A stretch of 64,000 nucleotides of DNA from Amorphophallus konjac. Taxonomy: Eukaryota > Streptophyta > Magnoliopsida > Alismatales > Araceae. Under the pieces are notes generated by a model that worked only from the letters and a program-made list of their open reading frames with translations, made no database searches and was not told where the DNA came from. The position numbers and the translations under genes are program-made. The stretch is from the NCBI GenBank assembly GCA_022559845.1, contig CM040128.1:175328413-175392412 (forward strand), read 5' to 3'. Positions 21,978-34,257 of this stretch are shown in pieces; the first letter of the stretch is position 1, and every line of letters begins with the position of its first letter.

Positions 21978-22056
21978 TGATGGGGGCATCTCTCGCCCTT
22001 CACATTTCTCCACAGCTCGCCAGCATGGCTCCAACGTGTCTGTTACATTTTTATGA
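20943..22056 (+). pseudogene. GCPGPP-repeat / integrase C-terminal protein, 5' truncated and frameshifted
   Basis: The translation follows element 1 closely: FLDPFE, the MEVILGVGMHMSWHLPPLGM block, then GCPGSP, GCPSPP and GCFGPP repeats with LHDRSTYG between them. A degraded integrase C-terminal domain follows. Near 21586 the frame changes, and the rest (IHPTFCVADPAPSKGT, then PILDGVEFFAPRGYDGG) continues one frame over. The final codons lie within the LTR, as in element 1. The start is lost and the frameshift makes it non-functional. Its value is as a second independent copy of the unusual fusion. Confidence 0.75.
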
Positions 22057-22287
22057 GTTGAGTCATGTAATTTTCATATTTTCTTTGAGTCATAATTATG
22101 TAATTTTTCTTTTATTTGAGTCCAGTACCTAAGTTAGGTAGTCATTTACCTAAGTCTGAGTGTCATTATGTTGATTAGTTGGTTAATGGGCCCATTTCAG
22201 TGCGCTTGGCCCAGGGGCTCGCCCTTCCCCCTTGGTTATTTGTCATTAGTCCTAAACTCAGGGACTTATTGTAAAAAGTGGGTTGCC

Positions 22288-22295
22288 TATAAATA
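22288..22295 (+). promoter_or_regulatory. TATA box of GCPGPP element 2 LTR
   Basis: TATAAATA followed by GGACCCCATT lies 310 bases into the LTR, at the same place as in element 1. Confidence 0.6.
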
Positions 22296-24711
22296 GGACC
22301 CCATTTCTCCCATTTGAAGCTAATGAAAATCTGAGAATTTTAGTCCAATTTAATTATTTTCTTGTGGTGAGAAACCATTAGATAGGGTGAGAAGCCCTCC
22401 TACCCCCCTCTCTCTCCCTTGGGCACACCTGCCCCTTCACCTTCCCCCCTGCCACCTCAGCTCCACATCAGCCCTAAGTGTCCACCTCATCCTCTCCCCT
22501 TCTGCCACATCATCACCATTTCACCTCCCCAAGGTGTATTCATTACACCCCTTCACATCCCAAGACCCCATTAAATCATCCCATCAATTCCCTCCCCCTT
22601 CCTAGGTGACTCTTCCCTTTCCCAACACACCTCTCCCTCTCCCCCATGCAACCTCTCACTCTCCCAAGGCAGAACACCCCTCCCCAAGCATCCTTTCCTC
22701 TCCCTTAGGCCAGCATTAACCCCACTCATTAACTAAAATTCAAATCCACCTCCCTCTCCCTCCTAACACCAAATTCGCAGTTCCCCCTCCCACCATCTAC
22801 TAGACCCCCTTCCAGACCCCATTCTTCCCCTCCCACACCTTGGATCGCCCCCTCCCAAACCCCCTCACAGTCAGGGGTCGCCCCCACACACATCCACCCC
22901 ATTTCCCCTCCCATCTACCCCACTCTCCATCACCTATCTCCACCCTGTCATGGCAGTTCGCAAGTAGTAGCCCAAGAACCTGTTTGCAGAGCCTACATCA
23001 TCATCTCCGTGAAGTTCCCGATAGCAAACTTTATACCGTTGGAAGTGTCATCTAGTCTACTTCGGAACGGAGGTGGTCCCGCCTCCATCTGAGTTCGTGG
23101 CTGCCCGGAGGAGTCTTCACCGCCGAACTGCGCAATTCCTCCCTGGCAGACACCCAACTGCAACTTGCAGAGGCTACCATGACCATTACCTTGAAGATAT
23201 TGGAGTGGTGTTTGGCTGAAGACTTTTGCTATGAGTCCCCTTTCATCACCAAGAAGCATGGCTTCGTTTGGATCTCAGAGCAGCAAGTTCCGAATTTCCT
23301 CCCTAGGGTGCGCTGGGTTAGTCCCCTCTGGGATTGGCCTAATATCCTGTCACTGTCTGGGGTCTCCATGTCTGCTCTAACCTCCGCTGGTGGCCCCGTG
23401 GGTCTCAGTTCGAAGAGAACTCGACCACAAACGCAACGGTTCTGGTCTCGCCATCAACAGATCACGAGAGTGGTCGTGATGGCCTCCCCTTCCAGCAACA
23501 GCGATCCAGACACTGCCAGAAGCAGAGTGCAGCTGTCACGCCCCGAGCCTTTATGACAGCGGAAGACTCACTCGAGAAACATGAATAGCCGGCATGGTAA
23601 GCCTCTTGCAAGCAAGAATGATCAGAGCGCAAGACAATTACACACATAAATGTAATTGCACAATATTTTCATCAAACTCCAACTTATTTCATAATAATCA
23701 AATATTCAAATACAATAACTTTCAACTTCTTTCAATCTATCAGACTCAAGAAATAAGAAAATTACATAGACTCAATCTAAACAATATAGACTTTCCTAAG
23801 TCTTCACTCTCATCTTGACAACACTTTCATTCGCTCTCGGACCCGCTACTTGTATAACCCGAATCCGAATTCGAATCACTTTCATTTCCTGAAAAGAATG
23901 AAAATAGGTAATGAGCACACTTGCCCAATAGGTATCTTCGCATCAACATGAAGGCACTATTAAAGTAATTAACATTTTAGCTCTAAAGAAATAAGGTAAA
24001 ATCATGCGAATGCGATCAATCATGCGAATACCCAAAGTAACAAAGATGGTCGTTTAAGATAGAATGAGGGCAAGTATGAACTAGCAAGAATGTAACAAGA
24101 ACATGTTATGGCCTTTCAAGAACAAGAATGTAACGAGAATGTACTAGCAAGCCACATAATCATCACTCCAGTATCTTTTGCTTATGAGCAAGTACTTCAT
24201 GAATTTCTGTGGAATATCAAGTCATGTACAAGAAAGTCATGTCGTGCCGTGGATCTTCACTTATTTATAGAGAAAGTAATCCCAGCGCAATGCGACGCCA
24301 GTAGCATCATACCCCATGGTTTATAATAGTATGTTTCCGGTAATCAGCCGAGGGGACTAGCATAGAGCCCTTGAACACAATCAGTGCTCGATCGCATCTT
24401 CAAGTATAAATCAAGCTACTTCCACGCACGTAACAATAAAGTATGGCCAAGAATGTACAATTCAATAAGTTCATGATAACACTATTCAATGAATGAACGC
24501 TTCAAATTAATAATGCGAGAGTCAAGAATGACTCAAACAAGGTTATGCTTATGGAAATAAATTGGCAGCATAATGGTACATACCTTTAACTTTTATTTCA
24601 TTATATTAAGCCTCTTTGGATAATATGGCAAGTTCTAGATCATCAATAATCCATCTAGAAACTTTAGAACATCAACCCTTGGGTCAAACCTCAAGTTAAT
24701 CACTCAAACAA

Positions 24712-25566
24712 TGTGACGATCAAGGACTGGGCCGTTACATGATGTGACGCTCCAGTATTCAGCCGTTACATTAGTCTGAATCCAGAATTAGTAAAATAGA
24801 CTTAGTGAAATGTGACGGTCTTATATTGGGCCGTCAGATGCTCCTGACGGTCCAGTATAGATCCGTTACATTGCTAGAACCAGAAACACTGATAGTGTAA
24901 TCTACTAAATGGGCTTTAATGGTACAACCAACTCGGCGTCCTAGTGGGAATTCCAGGCTCACGGAGAATTACGGAGGCCTTGAAACAAGATTTCCTAGTC
25001 CATTGGAAGGAATATCCAATAGAGAGGTCCTCATGTCTAAGAATAATATTCTTATAGTGTAAAGTGTGAACTAATGGACAACATACCGGAATATGTGCCA
25101 TGTACTTAAAGAAATGACTCTATAGATAGAGAGAATGTGTAACAATATGAAATCATGATAAAAGTCCGTCAATACATCTTTTAAAATCATGGAGTTAATA
25201 CAAACTATAGTGCTTTGGCATGAAATTAACATATCCTTAAAATAATTCAAGATGCTTTTAACATGTGATACTTATCATGAACCAATGAATAAATTTAAAG
25301 TCATATCAACAGGTCAACACTTAGATAACTAGGCATATTTATAGGTTAATGTGACTGTTCTTCAATTCTGTCTATAGTTACTCTGACGGTCGAGAATGGG
25401 GGCGTCACAGTGATTGTGACGGGTTATCGTGGGACCGTTACAGTGTTGTAACGCACTAAGTCTGGGCCGTCAGAGATAACAGAGAAATTTAAAAACAACA
25501 GAAGGTGTAACGGCTTGTCGTAAGGCCGTTAGATCATTGTGACGGTCTTACCTTGATGCGTCAGAT
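24712..25566. repeat. Nine palindromic TGACGGTC...GACCGTTACA motifs in the solo LTR
   Basis: Imperfect palindromes of about 29 bases start at 24712, 24743, 24811, 24844, 25382, 25415, 25447, 25506 and 25538. Each has arms like TGTGACGGTC and GGGCCGTTACA around an 8-9 base centre. On the minus strand all nine lie downstream of the TATA box and within the candidate intron. Confidence 0.85.
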
Positions 25567-26295
25567 CGTCTGCTAGCAGAAAAGATATTAAAAAATCTGA
25601 GGGTTCAACTTACATCATGTCTGGAAATCATATATAACTTCCACATGATAGAATGAAGGCTAACCTACTAGTATGCATGGGTTTTCTGTGAATTTGACAA
25701 GAGAGTTCCTTTTTAACTTAGTTAGGGTTGAGAGTATACATGCATGCATGTCCTACTAAAACATGAAATTCATGATCTATGATACATGAAATCAATCAAA
25801 ACCAGAAGGCTTTTATCTCTAACAAGATGTTTCTGTCAATCATGAGATGACCTACCTCTTAACTAGGCTTTAAGCTTCTAATTTGAGTCTGAAAACCGTG
25901 CCCTAGTTCTCCTTTTCCAGTGATTTTTAGCAATTTCCTGCTGCTCTAACTCCACGACCTCTTGATCTAAAGATGTGAAATTTTGAGGGTAAGAAGATGA
26001 AACTAAGGTGAACAAAAAGTTCTAAAGGATTGAGCTCTAATTATCTCGTTTAGTCGTCCTAATCTCTTGATCTTCAGGGGTCTTGCGTTCAGTTTCCTGA
26101 GTTACTATGGTCGAACCAGCAACTTTGGAAGCTTCAATCTACATGGTTGCTTGATCTCCTAATATGAAATTTGGAGAACTATTAGTCTAAAGTATACTAA
26201 ACAAAATCTTCTAAAGAGCTTACCCGAAATTATGACTCCTTACCTTGATTCTTCACGAGCCAAAAGTAAGGGTCGCTCAGTTCAGAACTAGGTCC

Positions 26296-26303
26296 TATTT
26301 ATA
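26296..26303 (-). promoter_or_regulatory. TATA box of the solo LTR
   Basis: TATAAATAGG on the minus strand lies about 560 bases into the LTR, comparable to the Tekay-type LTR. Confidence 0.55.
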
Positions 26304-26476
26304 GGGTTTTGGCTAGGGTTTGAAGATTAGATCGATTCTAGAGTCCTTAATTTGCCAGAACCTAATCTCTAAGAGTCCTTAGTAATGTTATAAGCTCTCC
26401 CAAGTTGATCTCTTGCTGATAGGATCCCAAAGTTCTAATCTTTATGCTCGTTCTTCCATTCACGGAACTATCAGGG

Positions 26477-26538
26477 TGTAACGCATCAAGACTGGTGCGT
26501 TACGTGGCTGTGACGGTCTCACGATAGACCGTTACATC
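26477..26538. repeat. Two palindromes upstream of the solo LTR promoter
   Basis: Two more 28-29 base palindromes start at 26477 (TGTAACGCATC...GTGCGTTACG) and 26510 (TGTGACGGTCTC...GACCGTTACA). They are upstream of the TATA box on the minus strand. The Tekay-type LTR likewise has part of its array before its promoter. Confidence 0.8.
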
Positions 26539-28569
26539 TAACGTGCACAGAATTCAACATAAATCAAACTCTTTTGTTAATTATCCATACTATTATCTAT
26601 AAAAATACTATTTATCCTTAAAATATGTAAATAGGCTAAATAACCTTATAGAATATGGGCCAAACTCAATGGGCTTGGTCCTTAAACCTTTTAGATTTTA
26701 TTTAAATAGGCTAGGTTAATTATTTAACATAATTGGGCCTTATAATTACTTATTATTTCAATAATCCATTTATTAATCTATTTAACCTTTATAAATTCCT
26801 AATAAATTCCAAAAAAATCTATAAATAATCTAGAAATTATTATATAAATTCTGGTGCACTACAGTAGCAGTCCTGATCCCGATCCTGCCCCGGCCGTCGT
26901 CATCAATAAGAAATTCTCCAATAATTCTAACATCCTCCTGGGCCAACCCAGGAGGTTTTGGCGCAAGTTTCATCAATAACGGAGTTTGGGAGAGCCTGTG
27001 ACAGCGCCGACAGCGACTGCCTATCTCGCTATCCAGAGAGCTGGCAGAACCGATGGTCATCTTCCACTAGACTTTTGCTTAATTCCCCATCCCCGCCTAG
27101 TCGGCTTACAGCCCCTCCCTACGTAGAGGTAGTGTTTGGGTGTAATTCAAAATAACACCCACCCCAAGATTCCCCTCCTGTGAGAGGCGTAGTGGTGTAC
27201 TATTCTGAATTTTCAGGTTAGAGCTACACCGGCGAAGCGTGCAGGGTATACCCACGCTTCCCCGCTCGCCTCGTCTCCGGTCGAGATCGGCATCTTCATG
27301 CCGACCAGGTGAGTTTCGGGCCGCATCCTTTGCTATTTTTATCATTGCTTAGCTTAGTATTATTTCTAGTTGCTCCGTCGGTAGTGAGAGAGTGCTCGCT
27401 CAAATTATTCGATTAATTGAGTGCCACCGCGGGCGAGTTGTGAGAGTTACCCTTCATCCCACGCCCTCGGCGTGTTGGCCGCCCGTGAATTGGGCATCCC
27501 TGGACCCTTGGGGGTTCAATCCCAAGCTAGCTAATCCCCGAAGCTACGAGGTCCCACCTCAAACCCTTACCACCATCATCGGGTTGCTTACGGGCACTAG
27601 TGTGCGCTTAGCGGGTGAGTCCGCTCGAGTGATGATACCGGTCCATTGAATTGTGCTTGTTTGCTAGGTCCAAGGGGTTGTTCGGTCTAGTTGCTGCATC
27701 CCACTAGTGTCTCATCCCATCTTGGTGCCCCTCCACCAAAATGGTATATCAAAAGACGTCGCGGGACGTTCCGGTTACGCCGATTCGGAACGCGGCCTTT
27801 CTAGCGTCGAGGAAACCTTCGGGTTCGTCCTTCGCCACGTACCACTCGGTGTTTGGGTCGCCACTTCCATCCTAGGTCATGTCACATCACTTTAGAATAG
27901 GGTCCTTACATGAACATACCTGAAGGGAGATCTTCTTCCTACGTACTTCTTCCTGCTGTTGGATCGTTGCAGAGAAGACTAATTTTCTTATTATCTCTTC
28001 TACGTGTTTACGTCAAAAAGGTAGGTGTTCTCAAGATCTGGCCTAATTAGTAGTTAAATAGGGTGACATGCATGAATAGGGCAGTTACGTATCGCCTGGA
28101 TTCCAGGTGTTATTCTATTTTAATTCCTATAAATTATCCCATGTTTAAAAAAAATTCATATCTATGAAATTATATAATAAAAATATTGTATGAGCATGAT
28201 CTTGCCATCTCGCTATTTGTCCATGTCCAGCCATATCTCTACTTCCTGATTCTGTGAATATTTTATAAATCATGAACAGCAAGTTACGTAATTAGTATCA
28301 ACAATTCAAACATGTACCGACTATAGCATGCCACTTTAGAAAAGATGCACAGACCTAATGCACGCTTGGATATGAAAACATGCTCAGACCTATGAATGTG
28401 CTTAGACTTAAAAATCCACATCTACTAGACTTGTATGAATGTGCTCAGACTTAAAATGCACATAGCTTAGAACTTAGCGTACACTCATGGACATGTGCAC
28501 CAACCTTATGTGAAGATGCTCAGACTTCATGCTTTGCAAATTTGAAAACCTACACAGACTTCATTATGC

Positions 28570-29040
28570 ATAGACCCAAAAACATGCACGGACCTTAAAC
28601 GTGCACAGACCTTATGTGTGAGCATATAAGAATATGCACGGACCTTAAACATGCACAGACCTTATGTGCGAGCATATAAGAACATGCACGAACCTTAAAC
28701 GTGCACGGACCTTAAACGTGCACAGACCTTATGTGCGAGCATATAAGAACATGCACGGACCTTAAACGTGCACAGACCTTTTGTGCGAGTATATAAGAAC
28801 ATGCACGGACCTTAAACATGCACAGACCATATGTGCGAGCATATAAGAACATGCACGGACCTTAAACATGCACAGACCTTATGTGCGAGCATATAAGAAC
28901 ATGCATGGACCTTAAACGTGCACAGACCTTATGTGCGAGCACATAAGAACATGCACGAACCTTAAACGTGCACAGACCTTATGTGTGAGCATATAAAAAC
29001 ATGCACGGACCTTAAACATGCATGGACCTTGTGTGCAGTC
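28570..29040. repeat. 50-bp minisatellite
   Basis: About nine units of near 50 bases follow the pattern ACATGCACGGACCTTAAAC, then GTGCACAGACCTTATGTGCG, then AGCATATAAGA. One unit near 28681 carries an extra 17 bases, a partial internal duplication. Confidence 0.85.
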
Positions 29041-29119
29041 ACACAGGGTGTGCGCAGACCTTATGTGCAAGCATATAAGAACATGCATGGACCTATATGT
29101 GTATGAAATAAAAACATGT

Positions 29120-29410
29120 ACGGACCTTGGTATGCATCTAGCAAACATGCATGGACCTTAAACATGCACGTACCTTGGTATGCATCTTGCAAACATGCAC
29201 GGACCTTAAACATGCACGTACCTTGGTATGCATCTTGCAAACATGCACGGACCTTAAACATGCACGAACCTTGGTATGCATCTAGCAAACATGCACGGAC
29301 CATGCACGAACCTTGGTATGCATCTAGCAAACATGCACGGACCTTAAACATGCATGAACCTTGGTATGCATCTAGCAAACATGCACGGACCTTGGTATGC
29401 ATCTAGCCTA
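29120..29410. repeat. 48-bp minisatellite
   Basis: About six units of near 48 bases join ACCTTGGTATGCATCT, AGCAAACATGCACGG and ACCTTAAACATGCACG. The 48-base period gives false 16-residue peptide repeats in frames on both strands. Confidence 0.8.
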
Positions 29411-29699
29411 AACTAGCACAGACCTTAAGGCAAACATGCACGGACCTTAAACATGCCCGGACCTTGGTATGCATCTAGCCTAAACTAGCACAGACCTTAA
29501 GGCATAGAAACCAAAGCATGCACGGACCTTGTGTGCAGTCACACAAGGTGTGCACAGACCTTATATGCGAGCATATAAAGCATGCACGGACCTATATGTG
29601 TATGAGACAAAAAACATGCACGGACTTATCATATGAACCTGCACTGACTTTAAGAACATGCACTGACCTTCTATGTGCTGGATGGCCTATATGCAGACC

Positions 29700-30340
29700 A
29701 ACACAAAATAGCATAGACCTTGAGATGCATGATACACTACTAACATAGACCCTATATGCAGACCAATACAAGGTAACATAGACCTTGATATGCATGATAC
29801 ACTACTAACATAGACCCTATATGCAGACCAACACAATGTAGCATAGACCTTGATATGCATGATACACTACTAACATAGACCCTATATGTAGACCAACACA
29901 AGGTAACATAGACCTTGATATGCATGATACAATACTAACATAGACCCTATATGTAGACCAACTCAAGTTAGCACAGACTAGCATCGACCCTATAGGCAGA
30001 CCAACTCAAGGTAGCACAGACTAACACAGACCTAATGCAAGGTAACACAGACCTTGATATACATGAAAACATTGACTAACATAGACCTAATGCAAGGTAA
30101 CACAGACTAACACAGACCTAATGTAAGGTAACACAGACCTTGATGTACATGAAAACATTGACTAACACAGACCTAATGCAAGGTAACGCATACTAACACA
30201 GACCAAATGCAAGGTAACATAGACCTGGATATACATGAAAATATTGACTAACACAAACCTAAAGCAAGGTAACACAGACTAACACAGACCTAATGCAAGG
30301 TAACACAGACCTTGATATACATGATACCCTACTAGCATCA
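29700..30340. repeat. Further tandem repeats of about 63 and 54 bp
   Basis: The first set repeats GATACACTACTAACATAGAC with CCTATATGCAGACCAA. The second repeats CTAACACAGACCTAATGCAA with GGTAACACAGACCTTGATAT. Both keep the AGACCT core of the earlier arrays, so the arrays probably grew from one ancestral motif. Confidence 0.75.
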
Positions 30341-30736
30341 ACCTCAACATGCATGTACAGTAACTAGCATCGACCTCCACATGTATGCACAGAAACTAGC
30401 ATCGACCTTGAAATGCACAAAATGGAAGTCTGAGACATCTGACCTGAACATGTATCAGACTAGGAGGAGCATTGTCTTTACCTGTCAGAGGCTTACTCAA
30501 ATTTGACCAATGATGTTGACTTGTTGGCGTTGACTATTGACTTTCTTGCGTTGACTTGCATTTATACATATCAAATGATGATTGACATAAGATGTTAGAC
30601 CAATGATGATTGACTTATGGTGTTTGAACTCATCAAAATCCTAGGGATGCAACACACCTCCTTGACCCTGATTTGCCTATGTGACCTATGTGTGATGCAT
30701 TTTAAGTAGATGGTCATAATGCATCATTTACACTTG

Positions 30737-30741
30737 AGATG
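30737..30741. repeat. Target site duplication AGATG (left)
   Basis: AGATG directly precedes the Sirevirus 5' LTR and is repeated at 52235-52239 after the 3' LTR. Confidence 0.85.
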
Positions 30742-31316
30742 TGTCGGATATTGTGTTTTGATGATGACAAACACTATGAGTCATATGTATGATGTCATAT
30801 GTGTTTTATGATTCCATATGTGCTTATTGCATACATCATCGATTTTTGTTACATACAGTGTGTGTTGCATACAATGCCCATATTGCTATATAGATGAATT
30901 ACATGGAATGAATTGCTGCACATGTGCATGTTTGTGAATGTCTCTGTACAAGTCTTGCATAGAGACTGGTACAACCGTTCATATGTGTCAATGCACCTCA
31001 CGCGTACACTAAGTCAGTGCTAGTTCGAGTCTTGGCTTTCGTAAGTCCATGCAAACCTTCGCCTTCTTGCTCACATGAACTCGGTGCCACTTTTGTTTGC
31101 CTAACTGAAGTCAGCGCACATCTTGCTCAGTGTATATCACCGTTTGCGTACATTTGAAACATGGTGGAAGTTTTGTCTTGAGCATCTGAAGGACCGTGAG
31201 CATATAGGAGCTCGGTGCAAACACTGTGTAGGTCAATGCATGCAGCAAGGTCAATGCATTGTAAGGGTCTATGCAATCACTGTTTGAGGTCAGTGCAAAT
31301 TCTGACTCAGTGCATA

Positions 31317-31321
31317 CTTTC
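31317..31321. repeat. Target site duplication CTTTC (left)
   Basis: CTTTC precedes the Tat 5' LTR and recurs at 42503-42507. The empty site in the other Sirevirus LTR has a single CTTTC. Confidence 0.9.
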
Positions 31322-32096
31322 TGGAGAGGGGGATTTCTGTAGCCCATCTAAGAGCAGCTAAACTAGGTCCATCAGGACCAAACGAGGCCCAGCTCATCCA
31401 AGTGACAGCCCATAGGGCCCACTTAGGCTAAAAAGCCCAATAAGATTACTCGGGATCTAATCCTTCCTCGGCGGCCCTTAGGCTCGGAAGGCCCGAGCGT
31501 TGATCAGAACGGAGGAAGACCCATGCCCGAGTTATTCCCTCATCGGGATAGAGGCAAGTGCTCAGCGCCCACTCCGACCTATCTTCATCCGATCTATGCC
31601 TATCGCCCGGATAGGGTTGGCACCTTTTATGCTCGGATCGACCGATGATTGCTTATCCACGCTGCCGTTGATAGCCCTTTATGAGCAAGAGTTTATGAGG
31701 ATAAAAGACATGTGATCCCTCAAGGCTATAAAGATCGCACGATGAGGACGTAAAGATCCCATGATGAGGACGTAACTCCCGCCTGAAACTCCTCAACTTA
31801 CGGGACTCATAAGGTGAGCACACTATATAAACCTTGGACTCCCTCCAGTGAAAGGTAAGGGCAATACACGCCTAAAATCTCCTGAGCAGGAGCCACTTCA
31901 CCACCTTGGTGTAGGGGGATCTCGTGCACCCCTTTCTACCTCCCTCCCTGTCTTCCACCATTGCTATATTGACTTAAGCATCGGAGGGTTTTCCCAGGGA
32001 ACTTTCCCTGGGCCCCCTGATCTGTTTCCCTTTCTCTATAGTTCACTGTTCGGTGATCATCTACCCAGCTCAGAACCCGCGCAAGACGCCCCTTCA
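31322..32096 (+). repeat. 5' LTR of the Tat element
   Basis: It begins TGGAGAGGGGGAT and ends CGCCCCTTCA. TATATAA is at 31824. Compared with the 3' LTR it has an extra 22-base unit near 31740 (a tandem duplication of the GATGAGGACGTAAAGAT type). Confidence 0.9.
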
Positions 32097-32098
32097 TC

Positions 32099-32113
32099 TG
32101 GCGCCGTATGTGG
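32099..32113 (+). other. Primer binding site of the Tat element
   Basis: TGGCGCCGTATGTGG starts two bases after the LTR end, the usual arrangement in this lineage. The tRNA is not assigned here. Confidence 0.75.
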
Positions 32114-32184
32114 CAAACGACCGAAGAGCCAGTATGGTGTGAAGGAGTTCAGGGAGAAGGTCCGCCGGTGACAGGGGAAAGACC

Positions 32185-33758
32185 ATGGTGGCGGTGGGAG
32201 AGGGCCCTCCTCAAGCCTCACAAAATCCCCCCTCCAATGCCAGCACCCCCGCCGACGGACCGCCCCCTCCCGCCGCCGCAGTAGGGGTACCGCTTAATGG
32301 CGGCGCCGACGCCTTCCAAGCCCTCAACGTAAAACTGGATGTCCTCATGGAACTCATGAGGACTCAGGTGGCCAGGGATGGAAGGTCACGCGCCCCTCCG
32401 GAAAGTCCCCCCCCCCCGAGAACGTGTCCCAGTACACCGTCGGAGGTCGCTTCACCCTCCGAGGGCAGCAGCTTATTCGCAACAAGGCAGGAGGACCCTC
32501 ACATGCCCTCCCTCCGGAGCAAGAGGCCTCCTCCACACCGAAATGGGGTAAGCATGGGGAACGCCATCCACTCCCGGAGACCAAAGTCCCCAGGGAGCGC
32601 CAAGATAGCCTGCCATCATGCCCCCTCAGCCCTACGGTGCAACAACAGCCGGAGTTGTCCCTCCGTCTACGAGAGTTCGAGAGGCGCTTCATAGCACAGG
32701 AGCGCGCCTTACGAGCCTTGCAGAAGACCTCTCCACCAGAGGACGAGGAGAGATCCCCATTCTCTGACTATATCCTGAAGGCAAAGGTATCTCCCAGAAC
32801 CTCCATCCCGACCTTCAAGCCTTACGACGGCCAAGGCGACCCGGCCGACCACTTCGACAGCTTTGACGCCCTGATGACCCTTCATGGAGCGTCTGACGCC
32901 ATCAAATGCCGATCCTTTGCGACCACCTTGGTCCAAGGCACCCAAGCATGGTTCCGGGCCCTCGCCCCCGGATCCATCCAAGACTTCAAGCAGTTTGGGC
33001 GAGTATTCAAGGAGAGTTTCACCGGCAGCGGCCCCCCGAGGTCGGTAGTGGGGCTTTTGGCTCTCAAACAGGCGCAAGGCGAGAGACTCCGGGCCAACAT
33101 CAACCGATTCAAATCGGAAGCCCTGAGAATCCCCTGCCTGGATGTAGCCTCGGCCATAACCACACTGACCGGAGGCACCCGAGATGAGAACCTCCTCCGC
33201 GAACTTGTCCTCCACCCTCCCTCGACCCTTCCCGAGCTAGTGACTCTGGCATTACGCCATGCTAAGTGCGAAGAAGTTCTCAGCGCATGCCGAGGCGTAA
33301 CCAGCTCGGGTCGGGAGGGGGACAAGAAGCGAGCACCCGAGTCAAGCTCGGGCCAAGGAAAGAGGCGGAACCGAGACGGGAAGCACAAAGAACCATCCAG
33401 GAAGTACGAGCGGTACACTCCCCTAACTGCTCTAGTATATGAAATATATGAAGACATCAAAGGCTCGGGCCTCCTCCGCTAACCCGAGCCAATGAGGTCG
33501 AAAAGCCATAATCACAGCAAACATTGCCTGTTCCACAGTGATCACGGGCATCACACCGACGATTGCCATCAGCTCCAGGATGAGATCGAGTGCCTCGTCC
33601 GCCAGGGACACCTGTCCTGGTTTGTGGCTGGGCATAAGGAGGACCGAGGCGCCCCAGAAGAAAATCGACAATGCCCCTCGTGGGGTCCATATCAACGTCA
33701 TCACCGGAGGAGCTACATCAGGCGAGGACAGTGGCCGAGGAAGGAAGTGTCATGCTGA
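32185..33758 (+). pseudogene. gag: Tat gag, broken
   Basis: The ATG at 32185 opens a proline-rich N-terminus that shifts frame in a long C run near 32410. From there the second frame carries the gag core at about 32740-33290 (PTFKPYDGQGDPADHFDSFD, then AWFRALAPGSIQDFKQFGR and FTGSGPPRSVVGLLALKQ). A TAA at 33481 interrupts it before the zinc-knuckle-like segment CLFHSDHGHHTDDCHQLQDE. Gag would build the particle and bind RNA. The homopolymer shift and the stop show decay, or possibly a base-calling error in the C run. Confidence 0.8.
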
Positions 33759-34257
33759 GCTGGCGAGCCGAGCCGTCGAGCCTCCCAAGGCCCCGCCGAG
33801 TGAGCCTCAGGTCATAGTCTTCTCCGACCGAGACCTAGAAGGGCTGACCACCCCGCATGACGACGCCCTAGTCATATCGGCCACAATAAACCATTGTAAC
33901 GTAGACAGGATTCTAGTTGACAATGGAAGTGCCCCCGATGTATTATCCTATGAATGTTTCCTTAAGATGGGGGAGGATCCGTCTAAACTCTGCCCGATCT
34001 GAACCCCCCTATGCGGGTTCAATGGCCAGGCCACGTATCCCGAGGGAGCCCTCAGCCTACCGGTTACTCTTGGCACCCCACCCAAGACCGTTACGATTAT
34101 GGCAGACTTCATAGTGATCAAGGGTATGATAGCGTACAATGCAATCTTCGGCCGAGGGATCCTCAGCCGAACGAAAGCAGTGCCTTCTACCTATCACCAA
34201 AAGATGAAGTTCCCCACCAAAAATGGGTTAGGGGAGGTCCGAGGTAACTAGGCCATG
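33660..34257 (+). pseudogene. Tat aspartic protease, broken
   Basis: The reading shifts frame near 33660. It shows VHINVITGGATSGEDSGRG, then VFSDRDLEGLTTPHDDALVI and the protease site VDNGSAPDVLSYECF (Asp-Asn-Gly, as usual in this lineage). A stop follows CPI at about 34000. The C-terminal half (LPVTLGTPPKTVTIMADFIV, then YNAIFGRGILSR and MKFPTKNGLGEVRGN) is in another frame. It would cleave the polyprotein but is inactive as read. Confidence 0.75.

Larger units (their letters stand above)
23534..26863 (-). repeat. Solo LTR related to the Tekay-type family
   Basis: Read on the minus strand it starts TGTAGTGCACC and ends CTCGGGGCGTGACA, nearly the same ends as the Tekay-type LTR. It is flanked by GCAGC on the left and GTAGC on the right, a 5-bp target duplication with one change. 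No primer site, internal region or partner LTR is present, so it is a solo LTR left by recombination. TATAAATA (minus) is at 26296-26303. Candidate splice donor and acceptor lie at 25855 and 23889. No ORF of substance occurs in these 3.3 kb. Confidence 0.85.
21978..27889 (+). repeat. LTR of GCPGPP element 2, split by a solo LTR
   Basis: The two parts are 21978-23533 and 26869-27889, about 2.58 kb together. It starts TGATGGG and ends CACATCA. It matches the LTR at 2032-4747 in several blocks, including the GAGTCAT-rich start, the promoter region, the C-rich leader, and the CCCACGCTTCCCCGCTCGCC block. No gene lies in either part. Confidence 0.8.
28290..30652 (-). repeat. Copia LTR U3 fragment, minus strand
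   Basis: At the right end the minus strand reads TGTTGCATCCCTAGGATTTT, the same start as the Copia LTR at 20937. It is filled with minisatellite units bearing the GGTCCGTGCA/GGTCTGTGCA core. The promoter and downstream LTR half are absent, so it is truncated on the left at an uncertain point near 28290. The plus-strand part 30421-30652 has GTTGACTT-like repeats and no gene. ORFs through the array on both strands arise from repeat periods divisible by three. Confidence 0.65.

Noticed and set aside
24712..25566. CRISPR-like array of short repeats
   Set aside because: Units are palindromes that vary in sequence at irregular spacing in plant LTR DNA. There are no constant repeats with unique spacers and no cas genes.
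29061..29406. ORFs with 16-residue repeats on both strands
   Set aside because: They arise because the minisatellite period of 48 bases is a multiple of three; the repeat explains both frames.
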